A program made the position numbers and the translations under genes. From the NCBI RefSeq assembly GCF_004011865.1, contig NZ_RKLP01000004.1:1-64000 (forward strand): DNA of 64,000 nucleotides. Reading direction: 5' to 3'. The DNA is from Prescottella agglutinans. GTDB lineage: Bacteria > Actinomycetota > Actinomycetes > Mycobacteriales > Mycobacteriaceae. Shown here piece by piece: positions 44,361 to 53,033 of this stretch (positions are counted from its first letter, which is position 1; each line of letters opens with the position of its first letter). Below the pieces are notes generated by a model. The model did not search any database and was not told the origin of the DNA. It worked only from the letters and a program-made list of their open reading frames with translations.

Positions 44361-45593
44361 ATGCCAGATACCCCCGAGCCCGCCTCCGCCCCCGTACCCC
44401 TCCTGGTCCCCGCCGACGGAGTTCCGCCGGTGATCGAGACCGCCGAGGGCGTGCGCGACGCGGCGGAGCGACTCGCCGCGGGCAGCGGTCCCCTCGCGGT
44501 GGACGCCGAGCGCGCATCAGGGTTCCGCTACTCCTCGCGCGCCTACCTCGTGCAGTTGCGCCGCGCCGGGGCCGGTTCGTTCCTGCTCGATCCCATCCCG
44601 ACCGTCGACGACCTCGAGCCGCTGCGCGACGCGATCAACGACCTCGAGTGGGTACTGCACTCCGCCGACCAGGACCTTCCGTGCCTGGCCGAACTGGGAC
44701 TCGCGCCCGCCAAGTTGTTCGACACCGAACTGGCCGGACGCCTGGCAGGCTTCGAGCGCGTGGGGCTGGCGGCGATCGTCGAGCGCACGCTCGGGCTGGA
44801 GCTGCGCAAGGGCCACGGTGCGGCCGACTGGTCCACCCGGCCTCTCCCGGACGCGTGGCTCAACTACGCCGCCCTGGACGTCGAGGTTCTCCTCGAACTG
44901 CGCGAGGCGATGGCGAAAGAGCTTGCCGCGCAGGGCAAGACCGAGTGGGCGGCACAGGAGTTCGAGCACGTCCGGTCGGCCGGCCCGCCCCAGCCCAAGC
45001 CCGACCGGTGGCGCCGCACCTCGCAGATCCACAGCCTCAAGAGTCCCCGCCAGCTCGCGGCGGTCCGCGAACTGTGGACCGCGCGCGACGAGGTGGCCCG
45101 CAAGCGCGACATCTCCCCCAGCCGGATCCTGCCCGACTCGGCGATCGTCGCGGCCGCGAGTGCCGACCCCAAGAGCATCGACACGCTGCGGGCGCTGCCC
45201 GTGTTCGGCGGCCCACGCCAGCGCCGGTCGTCACGGCTGTGGCTCTCGGCCCTCGAACGCGCCCGCACGCTGCCGCAGAGCGAGCTTCCGCCGGTGAACC
45301 AGCCGTTCACCGGACCGCCGCCGCCGAGTCGCTGGGCCAAGCGCGACCCCGAGGCCGCCGCCCGACTGACCGCGGCGAAGACGGGTATTGCCGACCTGAG
45401 CGAGCGGGTCCATGTGCCCGTCGAGAACCTGCTCAGCCCGGATCTGGTGCGCCGCGTGTGCTGGGAGCCGCCGGCCGCCGACGTGGACTCGGGGCCGGCG
45501 ATCGACGGCCTTCTCGCCGCGACGGGCGCGCGCCCGTGGCAGCGCGAACTGACGGTGCCGATCCTCGCGGAGGCCGTCCACGCGCAGCCGTGA
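44361..45593 (+). CDS. RNase D-like exonuclease with HRDC domain (Rv2681-like)
   Basis: A 410-residue protein. The DEDD exonuclease core shows LAVDAERASGFRY (Asp48, Glu50), VLHSADQDLPCL (Asp105) and LNYAALDVEVLLEL. An HRDC domain follows (about 210-300) with an additional C-terminal domain. RNase D-type enzymes trim tRNA and other RNA 3' ends. ATG 44361 is chosen; ATG 44307 would add 18 residues. In relatives it directly follows the DUF3000 gene, from which it is separated here by inserted lipid genes. Confidence 0.87.
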   Translation: MPDTPEPASAPVPLLVPADGVPPVIETAEGVRDAAERLAAGSGPLAVDAERASGFRYSSRAYLVQLRRAGAGSFLLDPIPTVDDLEPLRDAINDLEWVLHSADQDLPCLAELGLAPAKLFDTELAGRLAGFERVGLAAIVERTLGLELRKGHGAADWSTRPLPDAWLNYAALDVEVLLELREAMAKELAAQGKTEWAAQEFEHVRSAGPPQPKPDRWRRTSQIHSLKSPRQLAAVRELWTARDEVARKRDISPSRILPDSAIVAAASADPKSIDTLRALPVFGGPRQRRSSRLWLSALERARTLPQSELPPVNQPFTGPPPPSRWAKRDPEAAARLTAAKTGIADLSERVHVPVENLLSPDLVRRVCWEPPAADVDSGPAIDGLLAATGARPWQRELTVPILAEAVHAQP

Positions 45594-45626
45594 GCAGCGG
45601 AAACCCTCCGTCGGCCGCCCCATATG

Positions 45627-45640
45627 TTACTGGCGGGTAA
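45627..45640 (+). promoter_or_regulatory. Candidate operator upstream of fadAB
   Basis: TTAC-TGGCGG-GTAA is a perfect 4-bp inverted repeat in an AT-richer patch. TACAGT (45648-45653) is a possible -10 element 60 bp upstream of fadA. A fatty-acid-responsive repressor would be logical, but the factor is unknown. Confidence 0.35.
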
Positions 45641-45714
45641 TTAGCGCTACAGTGGTGCCTGTCGGGTCTTGGCACCCGCCGTGACCGCATCTTTCCCGCC
45701 AGGAGGAATCCAGC

Positions 45715-46941
45715 GTGGCTGCTTCCGCTAATCAGAGAAACGTCGTCTTCGTCGACGGCATCCGCACGCCGTTCGGCAAGGCCGGCCCGAAGGGGATCTA
45801 CGCCGAGACCCGCGCCGACGACCTGGTCGTCAAGGCCATCCGCGAGCTGCTGCGCCGCAACCCCCAGCTCGATCCCGCCAAGGTCGACGAGGTCGCGATC
45901 GCCGCGACCACGCAGACCGGCGACCAGGGGCTGACCATCGGCCGCACGTCGGCGATCCTCGCGGGCCTGCCCGAGACGGTCCCCGGCTTCGCGATCGACC
46001 GCATGTGCGCCGGCGCGATGACCGCCGTGACCACCACCGCGTCGGGCATCGGCTTCGGCCAGTACGACGTCGTCATCGCCGGCGGCGTCGAGCACATGGG
46101 TCGGCACCCGATGGGCCAGGGCGCCGACCCGAACCCGCGCTTCCTGGCCGACCGCCTGGTCGACCCGAGCGCGCTGGTGATGGGCAACACCGCCGAGAAC
46201 CTGCACGACCGGTTCCCGTCGATCACGAAGGAGCGCACCGACGCCTACGCCGTCGCGTCGCAGAACAAGTACGAGGCCGCCAAGAAGGCCGGCTACATCG
46301 CCGACACCCTGGTGCCGGTCGCGACCCGCTCGGAGGCGGGTTGGGGCCTGGCCACCGAGGACGAGCCGCCGCGCCCGGGCACCACGCTCGAGGACCTCGC
46401 CAAGCTCAAGACCCCGTTCCGCCCCGCCGGCCGTATCACCGCCGGTAACGCCGCGGGCCTCAACGACGGTGCCACCGCCGCGATCCTCGCCGGTGAGGAC
46501 ACCGCCACCGAGCTGGGCCTGCCGATCGGCATGCGCATGGTCGGCTTCGCCTTCCAGGGCGTCGACCCCGCGGTCATGGGCATCGGCCCGGTCCCGGCCA
46601 CCGAGAAGCTGCTGGCCCGGACGGGTCTGAAGATCGAGGACATCGGGCTGTTCGAGATCAACGAGGCGTTCGCCGTGCAGGTGCTCGCCTTCCTCGAGCA
46701 CTTCGGCATCGCCGACGACGACCCCCGGGTCAACCAGTGGGGCGGCGCAATCGCGTGCGGCCACCCGCTCGCGTCGTCGGGCGTGCGCCTCATGACGCAG
46801 CTGTCGCGCCAGTTCGCGCAGAACCCGGGCGTCCGCTACGGCCTGACCACGATGTGCATCGGCCTCGGCATGGGCGGAACTGTCATCTGGGAGAACCCCA
46901 ATCACAAGGACTACGCAGCTCACGAAGCGGGGGCCAAGTAA
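45715..46941 (+). CDS. fadA: Acetyl-CoA acetyltransferase (thiolase) FadA
   Basis: A 408-residue thiolase that cleaves 3-ketoacyl-CoA in beta-oxidation. Catalytic Cys98 lies in DRMCAGAM, the His in GHPLASSG (about 354) and the second Cys in TMCIGLGMGG (about 388). GTG 45715 is preceded by AGGAGGAATCC. Its TAA is followed immediately by the fadB ATG, so the two encode the fatty-acid oxidation complex. The gene matches Rv0859 in type. Confidence 0.95.
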   Translation: MAASANQRNVVFVDGIRTPFGKAGPKGIYAETRADDLVVKAIRELLRRNPQLDPAKVDEVAIAATTQTGDQGLTIGRTSAILAGLPETVPGFAIDRMCAGAMTAVTTTASGIGFGQYDVVIAGGVEHMGRHPMGQGADPNPRFLADRLVDPSALVMGNTAENLHDRFPSITKERTDAYAVASQNKYEAAKKAGYIADTLVPVATRSEAGWGLATEDEPPRPGTTLEDLAKLKTPFRPAGRITAGNAAGLNDGATAAILAGEDTATELGLPIGMRMVGFAFQGVDPAVMGIGPVPATEKLLARTGLKIEDIGLFEINEAFAVQVLAFLEHFGIADDDPRVNQWGGAIACGHPLASSGVRLMTQLSRQFAQNPGVRYGLTTMCIGLGMGGTVIWENPNHKDYAAHEAGAK

Positions 46942-49047
46942 ATGAGCGACATCGCAAACGCTTTCGCCGACGAGGTTGTCACGAACGCCTACACCAAGCT
47001 GATCTCGGTTCCCGGGATCGACGGCCCGGTCGCGCTGATCACCCTCGACAACGGCTTCGATCACACCAAGCCGAACTCGTTCGGCCCGCGCGGCCTGCAC
47101 GCGTTCGACAAGGCCCTCGACGAGGCGTTCGCGGCCAACCCGGCCGCGGTCGCCGTCACCGGCAAGCCGTTCATCTTCGCGGCCGGCGCCGACCTCAAGG
47201 GCGTCCCGTCGATCACGTCCCGCGAGCAGGGTGTCGAGCTCGGTCAGCTGGGGCACAAGGTGTTCCGCCGCCTGCGCGAGTCCGAGGTGCCGACGTTCGC
47301 GTTCGTGAACGGCGTCGCGCTCGGCGGCGGCCTCGAGGTGGGTCTGCACTGCCACTACCGCACCTACGCGGACAACGTCGGCGCCCTCGGCCTGCCCGAG
47401 GCGATGCTGGGCCTGGTACCCGGCTGGGGCGGAACCCAGTTGCTGCCCAACCTGATCGGGCCGTCGAACGCCGTCACTGTCGCGATCGAGAACCCGCTCA
47501 ACAACGGCAAGGTCGTCAACTCGAAGAAGGCACTCGAGCTCGGCATCGCCGACGTGGTGCTCGGTTCCGCCGACTTCATCGAGCAGTCCCTCGCGTGGGC
47601 GGCGAAGGTGATCGCCGGGGACATCACCCCGGCCCGCCCCGAGATCGACCGCGGCGCCGGCTGGGACGAGGCCATCGCCCGCGCCAAGGCGATCATCGAG
47701 GGCAAGACCAAGAACAACGCGCCGGGCGCGGTCCGCACGGTCGAGCTGCTCGAGCTGGCCCGCACCACGGACATCTCCGACTCGAAGTCCCTCGACGCCG
47801 GTTTCGCCGCCGAGGACGACGCGCTCGCCGACCTGCTGATGACCGACGAGCTGCGTGCCGGCCTGTACGCGTTCGACCTGGTGAACCGGCGGGCCAAGCG
47901 GCCGGCCGGCGCACCGGACAAGTCGCTGGCGCGCAAGATCTCCGGCGTCGGCATCGTCGGCGCGGGCCTGATGGCGAGCCAGTTGGCGATGCTGTTCGTC
48001 AAGCAGCTCAAGGTGCCGGTGATCCTCACCGACATCGACCAGGAGCGCATCGACAAGGGTGTCGGCTACGTCCACGGCGAGATCGACAAGCTGCTCGCGA
48101 AGGGCCGGCTGTCGCCGGACGGCGCGAACCGCCTCAAGGCACTCGTGTCCGGCTCGCTCGACAAGGCCGCGTTCGCGAAGACCGACTTCGTCATCGAGGC
48201 CGTCTTCGAGAACATGGACGTCAAGAAGAAGGTGTTCGCCGAGCTCGAGGAGCACATCTCCCCCGAGACCGTGCTGGCCACCAACACCTCGTCGCTGTCG
48301 ATCACCGAGATGGCCGCGGACCTGAAGCACCCCGAGCGGGTGGTGGGCTTCCACTTCTTCAACCCGGTCGCGGTGCTCCCTCTGCTCGAGGTCATCAAGG
48401 GTGGGCAGACGGACGACGCCACGCTCGCAACGGCGTTCGCGACGGCGAAGGCGCTCAAGAAGTCGGCCGTCGGCTCCGCCGACCTGCCCGGCTTCGTCTT
48501 CAACCGCCTGCTCATCCGCGCCCTCGGCGAGGTCATGAACGCGGTCGACGAGGGCACCCCGTTCGACGTCGCCGACAACGCGATCGCCGAACTCGGCATG
48601 CCGATGACGCCGTTCACGCTGCTCGCGCTCGTCGGACCGGCCATCGCGCTGCACACCGGCGAGACCCTCAACGCCGCCTACCCGGAGCGGTTCAAGCCGT
48701 CGCCGGGACTCGAGGCGATCGTCGAGGCCCGCAAGCCCGGCGTGTGGACCTGGACCGACAAGGGCCAGGTCGTCGACCCCGATGTCGCCGCGCTGTGGCA
48801 GCAGGGTGACAAGCCGTCGACCTCCGAGGAGGTGCTCGAGCGCACCCGTCGTGCGTTCGCCGAGGAGATCCGGATCATGCTCGAGGAAGGCGTCGTCGCC
48901 GCCCCCGAGGACATCGATCTGTGCCTGATCCTGGGTGGTGGCTTCGGCTTCTGGAACGGCGGCATCACGCCGTACCTGGACCGCACCGGCACGTCGGAGG
49001 CCGTGAACGGCAAGCCGTTCCTGGCGAAGGGTGTCGCGAGCGTCTGA
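46942..49047 (+). CDS. fadB: FadB, multifunctional 3-hydroxyacyl-CoA dehydrogenase/enoyl-CoA hydratase
   Basis: A 701-residue bifunctional beta-oxidation enzyme. The N-terminal crotonase domain has FAAGADLKGV and NGVALGGGLEVGLHCHYR plus EAMLGLVPGWGGTQ (about 75-165). The dehydrogenase NAD site is GVGIVGAGLMAS (about 334-345), the catalytic His is in VVGFHFFNPV (about 469), and the C-terminal dimerisation half follows. Pairs with FadA to form the trifunctional complex. A strong terminator follows at 49064. Confidence 0.95.
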   Translation: MSDIANAFADEVVTNAYTKLISVPGIDGPVALITLDNGFDHTKPNSFGPRGLHAFDKALDEAFAANPAAVAVTGKPFIFAAGADLKGVPSITSREQGVELGQLGHKVFRRLRESEVPTFAFVNGVALGGGLEVGLHCHYRTYADNVGALGLPEAMLGLVPGWGGTQLLPNLIGPSNAVTVAIENPLNNGKVVNSKKALELGIADVVLGSADFIEQSLAWAAKVIAGDITPARPEIDRGAGWDEAIARAKAIIEGKTKNNAPGAVRTVELLELARTTDISDSKSLDAGFAAEDDALADLLMTDELRAGLYAFDLVNRRAKRPAGAPDKSLARKISGVGIVGAGLMASQLAMLFVKQLKVPVILTDIDQERIDKGVGYVHGEIDKLLAKGRLSPDGANRLKALVSGSLDKAAFAKTDFVIEAVFENMDVKKKVFAELEEHISPETVLATNTSSLSITEMAADLKHPERVVGFHFFNPVAVLPLLEVIKGGQTDDATLATAFATAKALKKSAVGSADLPGFVFNRLLIRALGEVMNAVDEGTPFDVADNAIAELGMPMTPFTLLALVGPAIALHTGETLNAAYPERFKPSPGLEAIVEARKPGVWTWTDKGQVVDPDVAALWQQGDKPSTSEEVLERTRRAFAEEIRIMLEEGVVAAPEDIDLCLILGGGFGFWNGGITPYLDRTGTSEAVNGKPFLAKGVASV

Positions 49048-49063
49048 CGCGACCCGCCGATCC

Positions 49064-49111
49064 GCGAAAAGGAGCGCGCCCCCGGATTTCCGGTGGCGTG
49101 CTCCTTTTCGC
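49064..49111. terminator. Bidirectional terminator between fadB and mmpL
   Basis: GCGAAAAGGAGC and GCTCCTTTTCGC form the outer stem, with further pairing CCGGA/TCCGG at the apex. T4/A4 runs on both strands suit both the plus-strand fad operon and the minus-strand mmpL gene. Confidence 0.8.
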
Positions 49112-49126
49112 ATCGACGGGTACCGG

Positions 49127-51394
49127 TCAGGGGATCGCATCCTCGGCTAGCGGCTCCCGTGTACGGGCCACTTCCGACGGGGAGGAATCCGCCGCGTCGA
49201 CGGCGTCGGGGGCCGCCGGATCGCGCACGTCGTCCACAACCAGTTCGGACTCGAGGACCGGCTCACCGAGCCCGATCTTCTTCTGAATGCGCTTCATCCA
49301 CGCCGGGGCCCACCAGCAGTCGTCGCCGAGGAGCGTCATCACCGCCGGGACGAGGAACATGCGGATCAGCGTCGCGTCGATGATGAGCGCCGCGATCATG
49401 CCGTACGCGATGTACTTCATCATCACCAGATCGGAGAACCCGAACGCGCCGGTGACCACGATCAGGATCAGAGCTGCAGCGGTGATGATGCGACCCGTGT
49501 GCGCGGTGCCGACTCGGATGGCCTCCGTCGTACTCGCTCCCCGCGCCCTGGCTTCGACCATGCGGGAGAGCAGGAACACCTCGTAGTCGATCGACAGGCC
49601 GTAGATGATCGCGACGATGAGGACGAGCATCGGTGATGTGATCGGCCCGGGGGTGAAATTCAACGCTCCGGCGCCGTGACCGTCGATGAAGATCCAGGTC
49701 AGGATGCCGAGCGTCGCGCCGAGTCCCAGCGCGCTCATCAGCACGGCCTTGATCGGCAGCACGAGCGACCCGAACGCCAGGAACATCAACAGGGTCGTCA
49801 GGGTCACGACCGTCACCACCATCAGCGGGAGGTTGTCGAGCAGGGCGCTGATGCTGTCCTGTTCGATCGCGGGTGTGCCGCCGACGAGGACCTGCACGCC
49901 GTCGGGGATGTCCATCGACCGCAGGTAGTCGATGGTCTCGGCGGAGTCGTTGCGGTCCACCAGGCCCGCCTTGAGGACCTGGACGCCGTTCTTCGCCGGT
50001 CCGGTGAGAGAGAACTTCTCGACCAGACCCGGTGCGCCGCTTGCCGCTTTGATGATCTGGCCCACCTGCGTGCCCTCGGCGTCTCGGATCACCAGCTTGA
50101 CCGGCTCGGTGCGGCTGCCCGGGAACAGTTCGTCGAACTGCTCCTGCGCCACGCGGGTCGGGTTGTCGCTCGGCAGATACTCCTCGTTGATGCCACCGAA
50201 CTTGATGCCCGTCAGCGGGGTCATCAGCAGCAACAGCCCGATCACGATGGGGATGGTGACCTTGAGCGGGTTGCGCATCACCCAGACCGTCAGCCGGCCC
50301 CACATGCCGGCCTCGATCTCGTCCGTGGACTTGATCTGACCGAATCGCCGGAGCCCGAACTTGTCGATCCAGCGGCCCAGGATGCCGAGGATCGCCGGCA
50401 GCACCGTCACCGACGCGAACGCCGCCAACAGCACCGTCGCGATCGCGCCGTATGCCATCGACTTCAGGAATCCCTGCGGGAACAACAGCAGCCCGCCGAG
50501 ACTCGCGACGATCATCGTCGCGGAGAACAGCACCGTCCGGCCGGCCGTCATCACGGTTCGTCGAACGGCCGTGCGGGTGTCGTAGCCGTCGCCCAACTCC
50601 TCACGGAAACGACTCACGATGAACAGGCCGTAGTCGATCGCAAGACCCAGACCGATCAACGACACCACCGACTCGACGAACGAGTTGACCTCGGTGAAGT
50701 GCGTGAGGACCCGCACGATGCCGGTGGCGCCGACGATGGTCAGGCCGCCGACGATCAGCGGGAGCGCGGCAGCGATGACGCCACCGAACACGAAGAACAG
50801 CAGCACCGCGACCGCCGGGATCGCGAGAATCTCCATGCGGTGGATGTCACTCGCGATCGTGTCGTTGATGGCGCTCGCGACCGGCTGCATGCCGGCGAGC
50901 TGGACCTCGACGCCGTCGATGTGGAACGCGTCCCGGACCTCCCGGAAGTTGTTGGTGATCGCGGTGTCGTTGTCGCCTCTCAGCGCGATGCTCGCGAGCG
51001 CATGCGTGCGGTCCGCCGTCGCGAACGCCGGCAGTCGCGGCGTGTTCGGCACAGGAACGTAGCTGCCGTTGATCTTCGCGACCTGATCCGGATGATCCTG
51101 CAGCAGTCGCTGCAGACTGTCGGCGACCTTCGCTTGGAAGGCGGGATCGTCCACCGTCGTCCCGGCGGGAGCGGTGTACATCGCGACGACGTCACCCGTG
51201 GCGTCGCGGCCGAACGTGCCGTCCGCAAGCCGCGCCGCCGCTACCGACTCCGAACCGGGATCCTCCAGACCGCTCTGGCTGAGATGGGCACCCAGGCCGG
51301 AACCGTAGGCACCCAACGCCAACAGCCCGGCCACCATCACCGCGAGAACGGTGAAACGGGCCCGGTAGACCAGATCTCCCCAGCGAGCGAACAC
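49127..51394 (-). CDS. MMPL/RND family transporter
   Basis: A 755-residue transporter with 11-12 hydrophobic segments and two large extracytoplasmic loops. Both proton-relay helices are intact (VSLIGLGLAIDYGLFIVSRF around 245 and IIYGLSIDYEVFLLSRM around 590, each with Asp-Tyr). The C-terminal 50 residues are acidic and cytoplasmic. MmpL proteins export lipids or siderophores to the outer membrane layer. The substrate is unknown, but the preceding genes (small ORF, lipase-fold protein, secreted protein) all read towards it and may form an export or maturation unit. It is shorter than MmpL3. Confidence 0.9.
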   Translation of the reverse strand: MFARWGDLVYRARFTVLAVMVAGLLALGAYGSGLGAHLSQSGLEDPGSESVAAARLADGTFGRDATGDVVAMYTAPAGTTVDDPAFQAKVADSLQRLLQDHPDQVAKINGSYVPVPNTPRLPAFATADRTHALASIALRGDNDTAITNNFREVRDAFHIDGVEVQLAGMQPVASAINDTIASDIHRMEILAIPAVAVLLFFVFGGVIAAALPLIVGGLTIVGATGIVRVLTHFTEVNSFVESVVSLIGLGLAIDYGLFIVSRFREELGDGYDTRTAVRRTVMTAGRTVLFSATMIVASLGGLLLFPQGFLKSMAYGAIATVLLAAFASVTVLPAILGILGRWIDKFGLRRFGQIKSTDEIEAGMWGRLTVWVMRNPLKVTIPIVIGLLLLMTPLTGIKFGGINEEYLPSDNPTRVAQEQFDELFPGSRTEPVKLVIRDAEGTQVGQIIKAASGAPGLVEKFSLTGPAKNGVQVLKAGLVDRNDSAETIDYLRSMDIPDGVQVLVGGTPAIEQDSISALLDNLPLMVVTVVTLTTLLMFLAFGSLVLPIKAVLMSALGLGATLGILTWIFIDGHGAGALNFTPGPITSPMLVLIVAIIYGLSIDYEVFLLSRMVEARARGASTTEAIRVGTAHTGRIITAAALILIVVTGAFGFSDLVMMKYIAYGMIAALIIDATLIRMFLVPAVMTLLGDDCWWAPAWMKRIQKKIGLGEPVLESELVVDDVRDPAAPDAVDAADSSPSEVARTREPLAEDAIP

Positions 51395-51451
51395 TAGTAA
51401 CTCCTCAGCGCCCGAGATCGACGCAGACGGTGGACAACCGAGAACTCTCGG

Positions 51452-51544
51452 TCAGGAACCGAAGATGCGTCCGAAGGCTTCGAGAAATGCAACGGGCCCC
51501 AGGGAGAACATGTAGCTGCTCCCGGTGAACATGGCATCGATCAC
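51452..51544 (-). CDS. 30-residue hydrophobic microprotein upstream of mmpL
   Basis: GTG 51544 is preceded by AGGAGGTGA at 8-nt spacing, one of the best ribosome sites in the window. It opens a 30-codon frame reading VIDAMFTGSSYMFSLGPVAFLEAFGRIFGS and ending in TGA 57 bp before mmpL. The peptide is mostly hydrophobic with small residues and one Arg and two acidic residues, so it could sit in a membrane. It is too short for standard gene finders. Possible roles are a small subunit of the MmpL/lipase system or a corynebacterial PorA/PorH-like envelope peptide; a leader peptide is also possible. Confidence 0.55.
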   Translation of the reverse strand: MIDAMFTGSSYMFSLGPVAFLEAFGRIFGS

Positions 51545-51581
51545 GTCGGTCACCTCCTCCCGTTCTCGTGGCGTGCGCGAC

Positions 51582-53033
51582 TCATTCGGTGAAGTTCCGT
51601 TCGATCCAGTCGATGGTCTGCATCCCGAACAGGTCGGTGCCCCACCCGTAGAGGTCGGTGAGCATCCTCACCATGCCGCAGTCACTCGGCGCGTACGTCA
51701 CGTCGGTTCCCCCGGCCCGATACTTGTCGGCGAGTTCCCGTGAGTCCTTCGCCGGCACAAGGGACATCGGTGAGTCGTCCTTGGCGCACGACGTGATGAG
51801 GACCTTCGACTTCGGAGCCTTGGTCCCGAGCAGGTTGTCGTCGTAGACGGGCTGGAAATCGGGGATGTCGGCCGGGCTCTGTCCACCGACGAACAACGTC
51901 TCGAGGGGGACGAACGGCGCCGTGAAGTACGCGGGCGTCTGGCACTGCGTTCGATACGCGGCCGCCAGCGCCTTGCCGACGGGGTTCAGCTTCTCGTCGA
52001 TCCGCATCTGCGGGTACTTCGGCTCCAGGCCGAGCAGCGTGGCGAAGGCGAACCCGGAACCGATCGAACCGTCGGCCGTGCGCATGAAGTTGCGCTGGTT
52101 GACCACCATGCCCTCGAGGACGGTGGACCGGACGTTCAACTCCGGGGCGTACTGCGCCTGCGCCTCGGCCGCGAAGCCCGCACCGACGCCGCCCCCCGCG
52201 ATGCCGAACAGCGAGACCGGGGCGTTTGCATCCAGGCCCGTGCTCGGGGTCGACAGGGCGGCTCGGACCGCGTCGATTTGGGCGTGGCCGGCGTACTTGC
52301 CGGCGAAGACGCCGTGCGGGTCCGGATCGGCGTCGTTGCCGACGTCGGAGATGACGACCGCGTAGCCCTTGCCGAACATCAGTGCCAAGGGCCCGAGCGC
52401 GGACCACGCGGACCCGTCGAGCGGATTTCGGCCCGTCCACTGGGTGCTCGGATGACAGTAGGCGCCGACGCTGTCGTTGGCCTCCTGGTAGCTGATCACC
52501 TTCTTCGCCGACGCGGGTGTGCCGTCGACCGGGATCATCACGATGCCGGTGCTGATCTCGGGGGTGGTCCCGTCGAGGCCGGTCGTCACGTACATCAACT
52601 TGTAGGCGTCGATCCGGCCCGGCTTGTAGCCGAGGAACATCACGTCGACCGGCTTGACCTTCAGCACGGTGCCGGGCGTCTCCGTTCCGGTCAACGGTGG
52701 TTCGGCGTAGAAGGGATCGCGCGCCGTCAGCGCCTGGAACGCCTCGACTCGCGATGCAGCCGTTCCGGCATCGAGTGCGCCGACGACGAATCCGTTGAAC
52801 ACCTCGTCGAGACGCGGGGTCCGCATGTCGGACTGGCCGTCTCCCGACGACGAGCTGCCGGCCGACGACGGCCCGTCAGCCGACAGCGACCCACCGGCCG
52901 ATGACGACCCGTCGGCCGATTGGGCGGACGCGCCGACGGGGGCGACCATGATCGCGGCGGTGGCCACCGCCGCGCAGGACAGGACTCGTGTGGCGGCGCG
53001 GAGCCGGCGACGAAGCGTCACGCTGGATGCCAT
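51582..53033 (-). CDS. Secretory lipase-family protein without the nucleophile serine
   Basis: A 483-residue exported protein (signal peptide about 1-38, then a Ser/Gly/Asp-rich linker to 70). The body follows secretory (LIP-family) lipases: YVTTGLDGTTPEISTGIVMIP, VISYQEANDS, GYAVVISDVGND and APVSLFGIAGGGVGAGFAAEAQ (272-293). Where the family has G-x-S-x-G, this reads G-I-A-G-G (Ala279), and no convincing catalytic His motif follows. It may be a non-enzymatic binding protein. ATG 53033 overlaps the upstream gene by 1-4 bp, so both are co-translated. Confidence 0.76.
   Translation of the reverse strand: MASSVTLRRRLRAATRVLSCAAVATAAIMVAPVGASAQSADGSSSAGGSLSADGPSSAGSSSSGDGQSDMRTPRLDEVFNGFVVGALDAGTAASRVEAFQALTARDPFYAEPPLTGTETPGTVLKVKPVDVMFLGYKPGRIDAYKLMYVTTGLDGTTPEISTGIVMIPVDGTPASAKKVISYQEANDSVGAYCHPSTQWTGRNPLDGSAWSALGPLALMFGKGYAVVISDVGNDADPDPHGVFAGKYAGHAQIDAVRAALSTPSTGLDANAPVSLFGIAGGGVGAGFAAEAQAQYAPELNVRSTVLEGMVVNQRNFMRTADGSIGSGFAFATLLGLEPKYPQMRIDEKLNPVGKALAAAYRTQCQTPAYFTAPFVPLETLFVGGQSPADIPDFQPVYDDNLLGTKAPKSKVLITSCAKDDSPMSLVPAKDSRELADKYRAGGTDVTYAPSDCGMVRMLTDLYGWGTDLFGMQTIDWIERNFTE

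Noticed and set aside
45433-49140. A 1235-codon minus-strand open frame opposite fadA and fadB
   Set aside because: It is antisense to two well-conserved enzymes, is extremely rich in Arg, Gly, Val and Asp, and has no domain. Such mirror frames are normal at this GC content.
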